NCBI GenBank assembly: GCA_949357655.1
Contig: CASHTG010000003.1
Location: 1,054,001 to 1,118,000, forward strand
DNA: 64,000 nt
Origin: Parascedosporium putredinis
Taxonomy: Eukaryota; Ascomycota; Sordariomycetes; Microascales; Microascaceae
Direction: 5' to 3'
Shown: piece after piece, positions 47,017 to 57,558 of the stretch
Numbering within the stretch: position 1 is the stretch's first letter
How the letters are laid out: each line of letters starts with the position of its first letter
Notes under the pieces: model-generated
Databases searched by the model: none
Told to the model about the DNA's origin: nothing
Seen by the model: only the letters and a program-made list of their open reading frames with translations
Translations under genes and position numbers: made by a program

Positions 47017-48466
47017 TCATTCACTCATTTCCTTTCCTAATCGCTTCACCACCGCAAAATGTAACCCGATGCTAAAGATCGCCGTCAACATGATACCGAA
47101 GCCCGAAAAGAGCTGAACGCCTAGGTAGCTGCCCGACGCGTCCAGAATCGCACCCGATATTGGCGGCCCAATGAGCGAACCTATTCCCTTTAGGACGGAG
47201 ACCATGCCGAGCCGGGTGCCCAACCGGCTCATGTCGGTCGTCACGGTGGTGAGGACGACAGCGCCCAAGGCCACGACCCCACCCGACGTAAAGCCGTAGA
47301 GGACGGCAAAAGCAACGTTGCCAGCTGTGTTGGTGACGCTGATCCAGTAGAAAACGCTGGCGCTGCTCAGGGCGCAAACGACGACAAAGGTCTGCACAAC
47401 GCCAAACCGGTCGGCGGCGAAGGACGGGACTACACGCCCGGGGAGGGAAGAGGCGTTCATGATGGCGAGGAGGTAGTGGGCGAGTTTGGCGCCGGCCATG
47501 CCGTGCGTGCGGGCGTAGCTCTGGATGTAGTACGGGGCTGGAAGAAGGACAAGTTGTTGAAGAAGATGCCGACGCTGAAGAGGAGGAAGGCGCGGTCGCG
47601 GAAAGCCGAGGTGTCAATGAAGAGGCGGAGGGAGAAGCCCATGTCGCGCAGCTTGGCGGATTTCTTGGGGTCGATGCGGGGCTTGAGAAAGGCGAGGGCG
47701 AAGAGGCACATGGCGAGGCAGACGAAGCCCATGGCGCGGACGGCCCAGCCGAAGCCGACCTTGGGGACGAGGCTCTCGAACATGAGGGGGTACAGGGTGG
47801 AGCCGAGGCCGCTGCCGACGGTGGCGATGGACATGGCGCGGGCGCGGCGGCGCTTAAAGTACATGGGGACGACGGCGATGGAGGGGATGGAGAGGCAGCA
47901 GGTGCCGAGACCGATGCAGAAGCCCTGGGCGAGCAGGAGGTGCCAGTACTCTGTGGCGACGCTGGTGGTCATGAAGCCGGCGGTGACGAGGACGGTGCCG
48001 GCGACGATGAGGGCGCGGCAGAAGCCGGCGTCGTAGAGGGGCCGATGATGACGCCGATGGCCATGAGGCAGAAGACTTGGACGGAGCCGATCCAGGAGAT
48101 GGTGGAGGGGAGGCGGTGGGGAGGAGGGTGGTTTCGTAGTAGGCTTGGAAGACGCCGTAGCTATTGAGGAGACCTCTGCGTGGGGGATGGTAAGAGTTAG
48201 TTGTCTTGTTGGTGCACTCGCTGTGACCTCTCTGTGTTTTTTTTTTTTTTTTTTTTTCATCTTTTCGTTAGGTTTTGAGAGGTCGTGGATCTGTGAGGAG
48301 CCGGGGCCACTTACAGGTGATTAAAGTAGAGCGCGAAAGAGGATGCCACTTGTAGCCAAGCATTCCATCCGCCCTCGGGGAACTCGTCCTCCGCCGCCGT
48401 CGTGGCTGGGGTCGGCGCTGGCGCGTCCTGCACGGCCAGCTGCTCACCTTTTTCCTTGTCCATCAT
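47017..48466 (-). CDS. MFS transporter, monocarboxylate (MCT/MCH)-type
   Basis: A 12-TM major facilitator, probably plasma-membrane. The family signature near the start is present as FPEGGWNAWLQVASSFALYFN before TM1, followed by LNSYGVFQAYYE, which is diagnostic for fungal monocarboxylate-permease-like proteins. Other blocks: GLGTCCLSIPSIAVVPMYFKRRRARAMSIA (MFS loop with basic residues) and SSLPGRVVPSFAADRFGVVQ. Exons 48315-48466 and 47017-48175; the intron (48176-48314, GTAAGT...CGCAG) contains a 21-base T run on the + strand. Three frame breaks: two at C4 runs between about 48045 and 48110 and one at CCCC near 47533. Corrected, 1314 nt and 437 residues, usual for the family. Despite the name, many fungal members do not carry monocarboxylates; the substrate is unknown. 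Confidence 0.85.
48237..48257 (+). repeat. 21-base poly(T) run inside an intron
   Basis: An uninterrupted T21 run (A21 in the transcript) lies in the intron of the MCT-type transporter. It is the longest homopolymer I noticed in the window. Confidence 0.9.
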
Positions 48467-49116
48467 TGACGGCGGGTACGGTGCTGAGACGAGCAGAGGC
48501 TTCCTCCCATAGATTGTTTACTCAATAAAGGGAGCGACGAGCATTCAAAAATAGCAGGCGACCGAGAGCAAGAAGAGAGTGGGAAAAATTATGCTGCCTC
48601 TTTGTCGATGCTCGGCGCGCACAAAGGCTCAATCCGACGTCGGCAAGATTTAACGTTGGGGCTATAATTATCAACCATAAGCCGGGTGCGGCCCCAACGC
48701 CAGAATATAGCGGGGTACATGCAATGTCGTATTCATCCCGGTTCTTGGTAGCGGCATGTCAAGAAAAATATTAAAGACAGGCCGTTGGCTTGGGTTTAAC
48801 GGGCGGGTGCTGCGGATCGGCATCTTTATGCCGGTGGGGAGATGGATGTCAAGGGGTCGAATCGCTATCTATTGGTTGATGGACCAACGGTCTCTTTGGG
48901 GGTTAGCTATGGTTTACCATACCGCAGACTCCCATGTTGAGATATTGCCTCGGTAGAGTTTCGCAGATTCATACAGGATGATTAAGAACGTTTTGGTTTT
49001 ATTTTATGAAATTACTTGGGTCCAGACTTCAATTTAGAGAACAATGAGCGTCTTACCAAACGGGCAATCGACTTGTGCGCACCATCTCCATCTTGCCATG
49101 TTGTCGCCAGTCCACT
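48467..49116. other. Region between MCT-type MFS and flavin monooxygenase
   Basis: 650 bases holding the transporter promoter and the 3' UTR of the monooxygenase. No gene is recognised. Confidence 0.5.
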
Positions 49117-51086
49117 TCAGGACCCGCCACTAGAGAGCTTGCTGACAAGCGCGGTGGAATCGGTTTGGGGAGAAGATACGATCCAGCGCACACGTGAAAC
49201 TGTCCCGGCGGCCATGCCGCCCTCGGACGCGGCACTCAGGGCCCAGCCAATCGCAGCCACCATGCCCACAATCCACCAAACGGTAGCCCGAGAGGCTTGC
49301 CTTCCCCGGCTCGGGCCCTGCCAAGGGTCAGTGAAAGTTCAGCTCCAGAGGAGAGGGGTGTCAATGATAAGAAACGTGACAACTCACACTATACTCCCAG
49401 TCTTTCCACACTGGAAATAGGCACCTGTACCAGAAATGGGCTTGCGACCAAGGGTAGGTCATGGCGTTCCAGACCTTTCTCCCGGGCGTCACACGGAGAT
49501 ACCAGCTGGAGCATCCCGTATACCATACCGTCTTCTGGAGGGCGCCCTGGAGGCTTTGCACGTAACGCTTCTCCGCCTCCGGCTTCACGTCGGCGGCGCT
49601 CGCTCGCCCGTCGAGGATCGGCTTGATGACCCGTAGCGCATAATTCACCGCATTCTCCGACGCCATAATTGTGGATGTATGTCCGGTCGCGCTGTTTGGT
49701 CCTAAATAGAAACACAACCATGTCAGAAGAATGGAAGAGAAAAAAGGCGGGTGGACGCGTAACTGGACCCAATGCTTTCACTTACCGAGGCAGATGAAAA
49801 AGTTGGGGAAACCACTCATGACTGAGCAGTTATACGCCTCTGGTCCTCCGAATTCATCCCAGTGTTCAGCGAGGCTAACTCCATTTCTTCCTCTAACCTC
49901 GATATTCTCCAGCGGCTTATTGGTCACGAAGCCGTTGGCAAGTACGATGACGTCCGCCTCGATCACGCCAGTCTCAGTCTTGACACCCCCGGGACAATCT
50001 CCACCGCTTTCGCGTCGGTCAAGGTCAGGTTTTCCGCGTACAAGCTCGCGAGGTAGCCGGCGTCGTAGATCCGCCTCTTACACCCGAGCAAGAAGTTGGG
50101 AATCAGCAGGTCGTGGTACTTTTCGGGCGCCGTCTCGCGCATGTACTGCTCGGCCAACTTCTGCCGCTTCGCGCGATACTTGGACGCCCTCTTCGTCATG
50201 GAGAAGGAGGTAGAATCCTTCTCGGCGGCAACGAAGACGGCGAAGCGGAACAGCCGCGTGAGGCCCGGCACGTGAGCGAGGAGGAACTGATGCAGGGCTC
50301 CGACCTCCTTGTCCATGGAGGGCAGGAACCAGTGCTTCGTTCGGACGATTTGCGTGAGGTGGGCGGTGCGCTCCACGATGGCGGGGATCAACTGCGACGC
50401 GGTGCAGCCGTTGCCGAACAGCACCACTTTTTTGCCCGTGAGGTCAACGTCCTCTCGCCAGTGGGCGGAGTGCATCACGGGACCCTCGAAGGATTCGATG
50501 CCGGGAACGTCGAGCTCGCGGGGGTGATGAGCTGGCCGGCGGCGGCAAAGAGGAACTGGGACTCGTGGTGGAAGGTTTTGTCAGAGCCCATGCGGTGATA
50601 TGAAATCCTCCATCGCGAAGTCTCCTCGATCCACACGGCCTTTTCCACGGTGGCTTCAAAGGTCATGCGAGACACCAAGTCGTATTTGTTGGCCACCTTG
50701 TCGAGGTATCCCCATATCTCCTCCCGAGAGGGTAGCAGCCCACTCCATCCGGGATTTGGCTCGAACGAGAAACTATACAGTGTGGTGGGAACGTCACACG
50801 CGCAACCTAATAACCAGCAGATGGAGGATTAATATCAATCAAGTATGCACTAGACGTATCCGTTCTTTTTCTTTTCTTGTGAGAAGGAGAAAGGAAAAGA
50901 GTAGACTAACCGGGATACGTATTGGCGTGCCAAGTACCGCCGAGCTTGTCGTGCCGCTCGAAGAATCGGACATCGTCAATGCCGTACCATCGCTTCAGCG
51001 TCGCGCCGAGGGCGATGGCGGAAACGCCGGCCCCGATACAGGCGAACTGGCTGTAGCTGATGACGGGGGATCGCTTTTTCGGCCAT
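49117..51086 (-). CDS. Baeyer-Villiger-type flavoprotein monooxygenase with C-terminal membrane segment
   Basis: An FAD- and NADPH-dependent monooxygenase. The FAD Rossmann motif (CIGAGVSAIALGATL) is followed by KLGGTWHANTYPGCACDVP. The BVMO fingerprint FxGxxxHxxxW is present (FEGPVMHSAHW), then a second Rossmann motif (VVLFGNGCTASQ). Late blocks are DVIVLANGF and NFFICLGKGPNSATGHTS. Exons: 50911-51086, 49786-50806, 49388-49701 and 49117-49317; introns 50807-50910, 49702-49785 and 49318-49387. The last exon is easily missed: the frame of exon 3 reads on to a stop at 49361-49363, but an in-phase intron (GTGAGT...TTGGCAG) leads to 66 more residues including a hydrophobic helix, ATVWWIVGMVAAIGWALSAA. 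Frame breaks: A5 and C5 runs just after the ATG (51061-51083), C5 near 50515-50519, and G5 near 49988-49992. Corrected, 1716 nt and 571 residues. Confidence 0.85.
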
Positions 51087-52189
51087 AGTGGAACCACGGG
51101 CAGGAAAGGCGGGCGTTTGCTATGTGTGGTAATATCCCCAGATAGAATAAGGTTAGGGGTTAGCTTGCTTGCTGTCTCGTCACCGCCAGTTGCTGTCTCG
51201 TCCTACGTCCGGTCCTTTGTTGCACTGGGATGTCTAAGGATGGGAGACACGCCAATTGATGCCACTTGCCCAACGAGATCAAGAATTGCTTCTTGTCGAT
51301 CGACCGAGACAAGCGAGATGACGGGGACCGTAAAAGGCTCGTGCCAGCAGACGGATTTATAGCAACTGGTTCACCGTGGCCGGCGGTGATGGGTGGGCTG
51401 GCGAGTGGAAACGAGTATTAGTGGTAGTGATGAGTATGTGATAGCTCATCCGGAGTCTGAAGCCCGTCACAGAGCCTCACCTCGAGGAAGAGAACGTTAC
51501 AATTTGCGACGGCCATCATCGGTCCTCGTTGTGGATTCCGTAGAATGAGAGGGGAAAAAACAAGCATAAATCACACTTTGTAACGGCGCGGTGATCCCCT
51601 TTGATGTGATTCCTCTCAAGCTTCAAATCCTAACAGGCGAGTTGAGGCCTCGGCGAACGCGAATCTCCCGGCTTAAACAGCGGCCTCTCTCGAGATTGAG
51701 GGTGTTGGTCGAAGGATGAGCAACCAAGAGCGGGATCGCTTTCGGCCAGAGTTGTCGGACCGAAGAGAGATGCGGTGTCTGATACGAAGTGAAAATCTGT
51801 GATTGCGGAGAATATGATATCTTAACAGCGACTATCTGATCACTCAACTATCAATGTGTGCCTCGCATTATAATCTCAAGACATTGCACGAATTTTACAG
51901 TGCATCGTGGAAGCACCACTTGGGCGACTTAGGGTGACCAAAGCCTAGACCTATCTGTCACCTTCCCAACCGATGCGTATGATTTAACGGTGCAGGTAGT
52001 ATCTAATCAGTAAACGCGTATCAAAAGAATGAGTCCGGTCTCCGGCTTCATCGGCGTATCTGCATATTCTCCTGGTTTCCCCAACGATGAGAAGTCAACG
52101 GCCTGGCGCCACGTATAACCCCTCAGGCCGTGAGAGCGGCATGCAGAGCGCGACTTCAACGTCACGACACAGCTTACAATTTCCGCCCG
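51087..52189. other. Region between flavin monooxygenase and small beta-rich protein gene
   Basis: 1.1 kb with no recognised gene; it holds the monooxygenase promoter and the 3' region of the next gene. Confidence 0.5.
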
Positions 52190-52726
52190 TCAAACTTCCA
52201 AGAAATCAAAGAGCGCACCCTCTCCGCTCACCTCCACCAGCGAGCTATCATCCTGTCCCACGGCCATGCTGCGCTGCTCGTTGTTATGTCTCATGAGCAG
52301 CTCGTAACCCCCGCTAGGGTGGTGCAACGGGGTAAAGTACTCGTGCGGGCGGTGGTGGCGCACGGCGGCTATGAATCTCTTGCGCTCGTTGTGGCCCAGG
52401 TACGTGCCGGACACGCAGTTTCGGAAGCCGAACCACCCGCGGTGCGGACGCAATGCCAGTGGTAACCGCCGCGCAGATCCGCGGGGTCGGCCAGGCGCAG
52501 GTCCCCGTCGACGAGGGCAATCACTTTGCCCGTGTCCCGGTGGCGGATGGTAAAGGTGACGTTCGGTGCGGGGACGGATGTCTGGGTGGGCCGGGGGTAG
52601 TTCGGGCTCCGCGATGGTGTCGGTGGGCGTCGGGGGCCCGTCGACGGTGGAGCAGGCTGTGGAGGAAGCGGTATCGACGAGAATGCAGTATTCGCTCATC
52701 TTGGAGGTGGAGTCGGGCGAAGCCAT
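52190..52726 (-). CDS. Small protein, possibly fascin-like/beta-trefoil, unknown function
   Basis: The C-terminal half is well ordered and reads WFGFRNCVSGTYLGHNERKR, YELLMRHNN and GALFDFLEV. The recurring xFRNxxSGxYLGH and YxLLM patterns resemble beta-trefoil (fascin- or ricin-like) repeats found in many small fungal proteins of unknown function. The N-terminal 50 residues are low-complexity and Pro/Thr-rich. No signal peptide is seen. The middle is frame-broken: the strand NVTFTIRHRDTGKVIALVDG is in another frame. Breaks lie near 52435-52440 (GGG, one base short) and around 52560-52600 (C runs, two short or one long). Length after correction is about 179 residues. It is transcribed divergently from the Zn2Cys6 gene to its right. 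I cannot name a function. Confidence 0.5.
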   Translation of the reverse strand: MASPDSTSKMSEYCILVDTASSTACSTVDGPPTPTDTIAEPELPPAHPDIRPRTERHLYHPPPGHGQSDCPRRRGPAPGRPRGSARRLPLALRPHRGWFGFRNCVSGTYLGHNERKRFIAAVRHHRPHEYFTPLHHPSGGYELLMRHNNEQRSMAVGQDDSSLVEVSGEGALFDFLEV

Positions 52727-53804
52727 TACGCGGGGATTTCTGGGAATCGAGGTTGGCGTTGGCGGGGCGTGAAGGGGATCACTTGAGGAGTTGGCCGACC
52801 TTGACGACCAGCAAAGCGGATTGAGGTTTAGGCACCCATTTTTAAGCCTGGGTTGTGACTTCCAATCGTTTTTGTTCGCACTGCCACCATTTGATCTTCA
52901 ACCCATTAAACTCGCACTGCGGAGTGTGGCGACTTGGTTCCCACCACTGTGCACATTCCCTACACTCTGTATTTCTTGTTTCCGTGACCCGAGCGATGGT
53001 GATAAAAACCCCGGATCCCGAGAGTGAATTTGGGGTGATGGTTCGGCGTACCCGTCGATCGTTGAATCATACCTCGAGTTGGCTCCGAGTCCTACTCTGG
53101 CGGGTGCTGCTTGAAGGACAACGGCTTTTAGAGCTGGGTGAGTTGATCCAGGTTACTTCTGTCTGTTGAATCGCAAACCTTTAAGATCGATAGCCGATTC
53201 GAGCAAATATCTCTTGTCCGCCATCTCGTGATCCTGGACGCAAACTCAGGGGCCATGACCTGGCTCAAACTATATCCGTCCTGCGAGGCTCGAACCAATA
53301 TATGATCCAGAGTCAGAGTTGGTAATGTAAAGAAGAGCCACTTCCGTAAAACATCAGTGCTTGTGGGTGCATTTATAGAGCTGTGGCGGATGAATATTCT
53401 ATACACCTAGTGGAATCCCAAATATAGAGTCACCGATGCCTCAAACCCGCCATTGTTGCACTGGAAGCCGTCAGCGTCGCCGACACGCCAATTAGAGTGA
53501 GAAAGCGTTGGAATCCTTCGCGCACCTTGCTTCCCAATCAGGTTTAGCCCCAGCCATGGTTCTCTTGGCGTTTAAGTGCGATAACCCTTGGCTACTCTCC
53601 TCACTGACACGTAGGAAAGCCAAGGAGAATGAATAGTCATGGACACGCTCCCAGTCGAGTGCCCATGCAGCCGCCCTCGGCTTCTGCATTTTCTTCTCAA
53701 ACGGCATCAATATGCGCCTAATGCATTTCAACTCCAGCTAACGCTTTAACCTTCTTCGTATTCGTCCAACTTCTCCAAACACGAAGCTGAAAAGCAAGGC
53801 AGTG
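52727..53804. other. Divergent intergenic region upstream of the second regulator
   Basis: 1.08 kb presumably containing the promoters of the small protein gene and the Zn2Cys6 gene. No coding feature is recognised. Confidence 0.5.
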
Positions 53805-55595
53805 ATGGTCGGGATACCGGGAAAATCAAAGGGTTGCAACACTTGCCGACGCCGCAAGAAAGGGGTAAGTCTCAGGAGGCATATTTGATTCCACATGTAT
53901 CGCCTGCGGGAGAGCGAATGCTGGTGTGAAGATATGGGTGTGGGAAATGGAAACCACGGATGGACATACTTGTCGAACCATCGGGTCCCGATATATGGTG
54001 GCGAACTCTTGCTAACGTCAAGTGCAAACACCTCGCACATCCCCCACGTACTAGTGCGACCTTCAGCGCCCCTCGTGCGGACAATGCCAAAAAGCCATGT
54101 TGCCCTGCGGGGCTACGAGCGCCCAACCATCTGGGTCAACCTGACACCCGAGACGGGGCTGGCCCGGAGCCAGGCCTACAAAGACCCGCCCAACGTCGCC
54201 TTGCGGGATAGTTTAGCCCGCTCCGCCTATCACGAGCAGTACCTGGGACAGTTTTGGAAGCTGTACCTCCCCGCCGGCAGAGCGTTCCCGGCACGGTCCC
54301 CGTCTTCACGGCTGGTTCGTGGCTGAACGACCTGCCCCGCCGCTTTCGCACGGAGGAGTCGCAGGCCCTGAAGCAAATTCTGCTTGCTGTTGCCTTGACG
54401 AGCGTGGGGAAGCGTGATAATGAACGGTGGCTTGTCGAAAAGGGGTAGCCTACTATGGAAGTTCTTTGGTCGCCCTTTCTCGACAGCTAGAGGCGGAACC
54501 TGGTCACATCAGCGATAGCGGCCTCGCCACATCGAATTTACTCTCGCTCTTTGAGGTACGACTTTACCGTTTTTCTTTCTATCTTTAATCTTACTCTTGA
54601 ACTTAACAAAACACATCTCGCTTGTTAAATTTGACAAATGTCATACTTACCGTATATCCCACCAGGTACTACATGGGCACGACGACGACGATCGTATCAG
54701 CCAGGCTAGGAAATGGCACGTCCACCTGCAAGGAGCCATGGGATTCATCATCTCCCGCGGCCCCGAAAGCTACATCACCGGCTTCGCCCACCAGCTTTTC
54801 GTCAACAGCAGGATGACCCAGGTATACAGGCCCGATTACTAACACCTTGTGTAAAGGCTAACGTACTCGCAGATCACCATGGCCATGGCGAGTGGTACTC
54901 CCTCCGTACTAAATCAGCCGGAATGGAAGTCCGTTCCATGGAGGAAAACCAAAAAGGGAGCCCTGGACATCCTGGGAGACATCCTCGCCGAAATCCCCGG
55001 GCTCCTCGTTGAGCTCGACGGGCTCAGGACTTGCAACGAAATCGCTACCTGGGAGCTGGCGAGGTGTAAAGTCGTCATGAAATGCCAACAGCTGGAGAAG
55101 GAATGGGTGGAATGGGGCGCGACCAGGGCGCCCACCAAGTCTCCCGTCATCCTCGACACCGTCCAGCCTGCGCAGGTGATGGAGCATTTCGTCGCTGCCC
55201 AGGTCATGGCCGGGTACTGGGCCATGGGGATATTCCTCTACGCCATCCTCTACCTTGCCTCGGGCGTGGACCTCCAACTGCCCATCACGGGTCGGATAGA
55301 TCCCCGAGAATACTGCGGCGTGATTTCCAGCATCATTCCTACCTTTTTGAGCCCTGAGGTGGGAGAGTACGGCATCCACGGGCCCATTTTCCCGTCTCTC
55401 GTCGCCTTGACTTATCTCGAGGAGGTGGATGGCCACCTCGCGTCCGTTGAGGCTTGCGAGCTTTATGCGATCCTGGGGCAGAGCAAGAGAGGTGGGCATG
55501 TGCGGAATTTTGTCGACAACATGATGAGGCAGCTTAAATTCCGGGGTACGAGATTCTTCGCTCCTGTGGTGTCCCCCTTGGAGAGGTTTATATGA
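53805..55595 (+). CDS. Zn(II)2Cys6 transcription factor with fungal TF domain 2 type C-terminus
   Basis: A nuclear regulator with an N-terminal zinc cluster at residues 11-38 (CNTCRRRKKG then CDLQRPSCGQCQKAMLPC). An intron (53865-54054, GTAAGT...ACTAG) splits the cluster exactly before the third Cys, so a genome annotation could easily lose the first 20 codons. Exons: 53805-53864, 54055-54555, 54666-54821 and 54873-55595; the later introns are 54556-54665 and 54822-54872 (51 nt). The C-terminal two thirds (SGTPSVLNQPEW, VMAGYWAMGIFLYAILYLAS, GPIFPSLVALTYLEE, KRGGHVRNFVDNM) match the fungal_trans_2 (DUF3468) type. Three frame breaks, all in exon 2 at G runs or GG (about 54112, 54282 and 54447). 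Corrected, 1443 nt and 480 residues. It could regulate the flanking accessory genes, but the sequence does not prove this. Confidence 0.83.
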
Positions 55596-55933
55596 GAGTA
55601 GAGTTGGCTCATATTGGCTGGATATACAGCAGGGAAGAAGAAGAAGGAGAATCTCCAAAAGTGATAGGTGAACAGTGCAGAAGAGGCTCAGTTCGACCCG
55701 TTAAGTAGTGGTAGACAGTCTCGGCGTTTAGACCCTAGTCCCCATGCATTATAGATTGAGAATAAGCATCAAGATATATGTAAATATCTAGATTCTGGGA
55801 TAATCACGCCCTAGCCCTCTATTGAGTTGCGAATGTTCTCTATCCAGTTCTCTTGCTCTGAGCGCTTAGTAATCCCACGACCTGCCTCCGGATTTCCTCT
55901 TTTCTTGCGCATTTTCGTCCTCGCATAAAAAGC
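55596..55933. other. Short gap between regulator and kinase-like gene
   Basis: 338 AT-rich bases; 3' UTR of the regulator and promoter of the next gene. Nothing else is visible. Confidence 0.55.
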
Positions 55934-57245
55934 ATGTTTGGACACCTAATCTCTCTCGATCAACATGACGAACCCAAAAGAGTAGCAGAGCTCATGCTCT
56001 CTTGGCTAGACCTCGAAATCACCCATTTCACCAAGCTACAAACCCTCTGGGCAGGCTACGGCCACGTCTGCGCCATCACAGCCCGCGCAATAAACGAGGA
56101 AGCGGGGCAACGGGCCCGGCTCGCCTGCGGCCAGTCCGGCGTCGAACCCGACGACGACAGCACGTTCCGCCTCATCCTCAAGCTCGTCGCCCCACCGGCG
56201 GCGCACGCATCCCACGATGAGGGCCACCTGCGCAAGATGCTGAGCTACGAGGTCGAGCAGTATTTCTACGACCAGGTGGCCCCGCACCTAACGGATGACG
56301 TTGCCGTGGCGCGGTGCTTGGCGTCCACTAGGGACGCGGAGGGCCGCGAGGGCGCGCGGGAGCTGGCCGGCATGTCTGCCGTGATCTTGACGGATCTGAG
56401 GACCAAGTTTTCCGTTATGGGGAAAGCCGAGGGGTTCTGTCGACAGGGCAGGTTCACGCCGCGTTGGGTTGGCTTGCTCGGTTTCACCGCAGCTCCTGGG
56501 CGTACCTACCGAGCCAGGACCTCGAACGCTTCGTTCTACCCCGCTCGAGGAAGCCGCTCGGAGAAAGAAAGGCTCCTACTCCTCCTCCTCCTCCTCCTCC
56601 TCCTCCTCCTCCTCGCACGGGGACAAGCTATGGCTAAACGGAGGATACACCTACCTCGCCACCCGACGAACCGAGTACGACTCCCTCCGGAAAGACCCCT
56701 ACTCCGACTGGCGCGAACCCTTCTGCGCCACCAACGAACCCTCGTCCCGCTCCATCGCCGAAAAGGCCGCCGCGTTCCTCACCCCCAGCGGACGGCCGTA
56801 CGAATCCTACATCCACGGCGACGTCAAGTCCGAGAACCTGTGCACCACCGACTCGGGCGACCAAGTTGCCTTTTTCGATTTTCAATACGTCGGCCTCGGG
56901 CTCGGCGTGTGCGACCTGGCCAAGCTCTTCACCTGCTCCGTGCCGATGGATTTGCTCGTGGGCTCCGGCCGGGGATTCCCGATGAACTTGCTATGGGCGA
57001 TGGGGAGAAGCGGCTGCTGGAGGTGTACCGGGAGGAGTTGTTACGTAGTTCCCCGGAGGAATGGCCGTGCTTACGACTGGATAGAGTTTACGCGGCACTG
57101 GGAGACTGCCTTGGTGGATTGGTGCAGGTTTCAGGCGTCGTGGGGTTTCTGGGGCAATACGGAGTGGCTCGAGGCCCGAGTCAGATCCATATTGAAGGAT
57201 GAGGAATGGCTCAAATGGCTCGACGATGAGCTTCGACAGCATTGA
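55934..57245 (+). CDS. APH/choline-kinase-like small-molecule phosphotransferase
   Basis: A protein-kinase-fold enzyme of the aminoglycoside phosphotransferase/ecdysteroid-kinase-like group; substrate unknown. The N-lobe has LILKLVAPP (ATP-anchoring Lys) and LSYEVEQYFYDQVAPHL (alpha-C-type Glu helix). The catalytic loop is YIHGDVKSENL (Brenner HGDxxxxN motif) and the metal-binding motif is FFDFQYVGLGLGVCDLAK. A poly-Ser run of 12 coded by TCC repeats sits between the lobes. The frame breaks at least four times: GG near 56451, CCC near 56540, GGGG near 56972 and the stretch 57050-57070. The raw sequence therefore never shows the whole protein in one frame. Expected length is about 437 residues. 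No intron was needed. It converges with the quinate repressor gene and follows the regulator by 338 bases. Confidence 0.72.
56579..56614 (+). repeat. (CTC)12 coding microsatellite
   Basis: A perfect 36-nt trinucleotide repeat inside the kinase-like gene codes for a poly-Ser run. Its length may vary between strains. Confidence 0.85.
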
Positions 57246-57558
57246 CTGGCGCGCGCTATCGAGTTGTGAGGGACCCGTCTCACATCCTCTACCTCCTCCG
57301 CTCCGTTCGGAAGCAATGTTTAGCATCTAGCAGGCTCTGAAAGGCGGGGGAAGTAAAAGGAATCATGACTTTTACGAAATTAGAAAAGGTATATACAAAA
57401 GATAAGTTCGAGTGCTCGCTGAGCGGACACCCCATCCGTCATAACGCATGAGGCTCTACAGTAGGTCCCAAAAGCGTCATATATATATACATATTGGGCC
57501 AAATGCATCGAAGCGCCGTGTCCATTATTGCACAAGCAATACAACGCCGCAGAAAATA
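57246..57558. other. Convergent 3' region, kinase-like gene and quinate repressor
   Basis: 313 AT-rich bases (including an ATATATATA patch near 57480) between two converging stop codons. Confidence 0.55.

Noticed and set aside
49361..49387. The in-frame stop at 49361-49363 as the true end of the monooxygenase
   Set aside because: The residues before it lie inside a well-formed GTGAGT...CAG intron, and the downstream exon is open, in phase and contains a convincing membrane helix.
53281..53310. A tRNA T-arm-like GGTTCGAGCC string on the minus strand
   Set aside because: The flanking bases do not pair into a T-stem and no acceptor or anticodon arm can be built.
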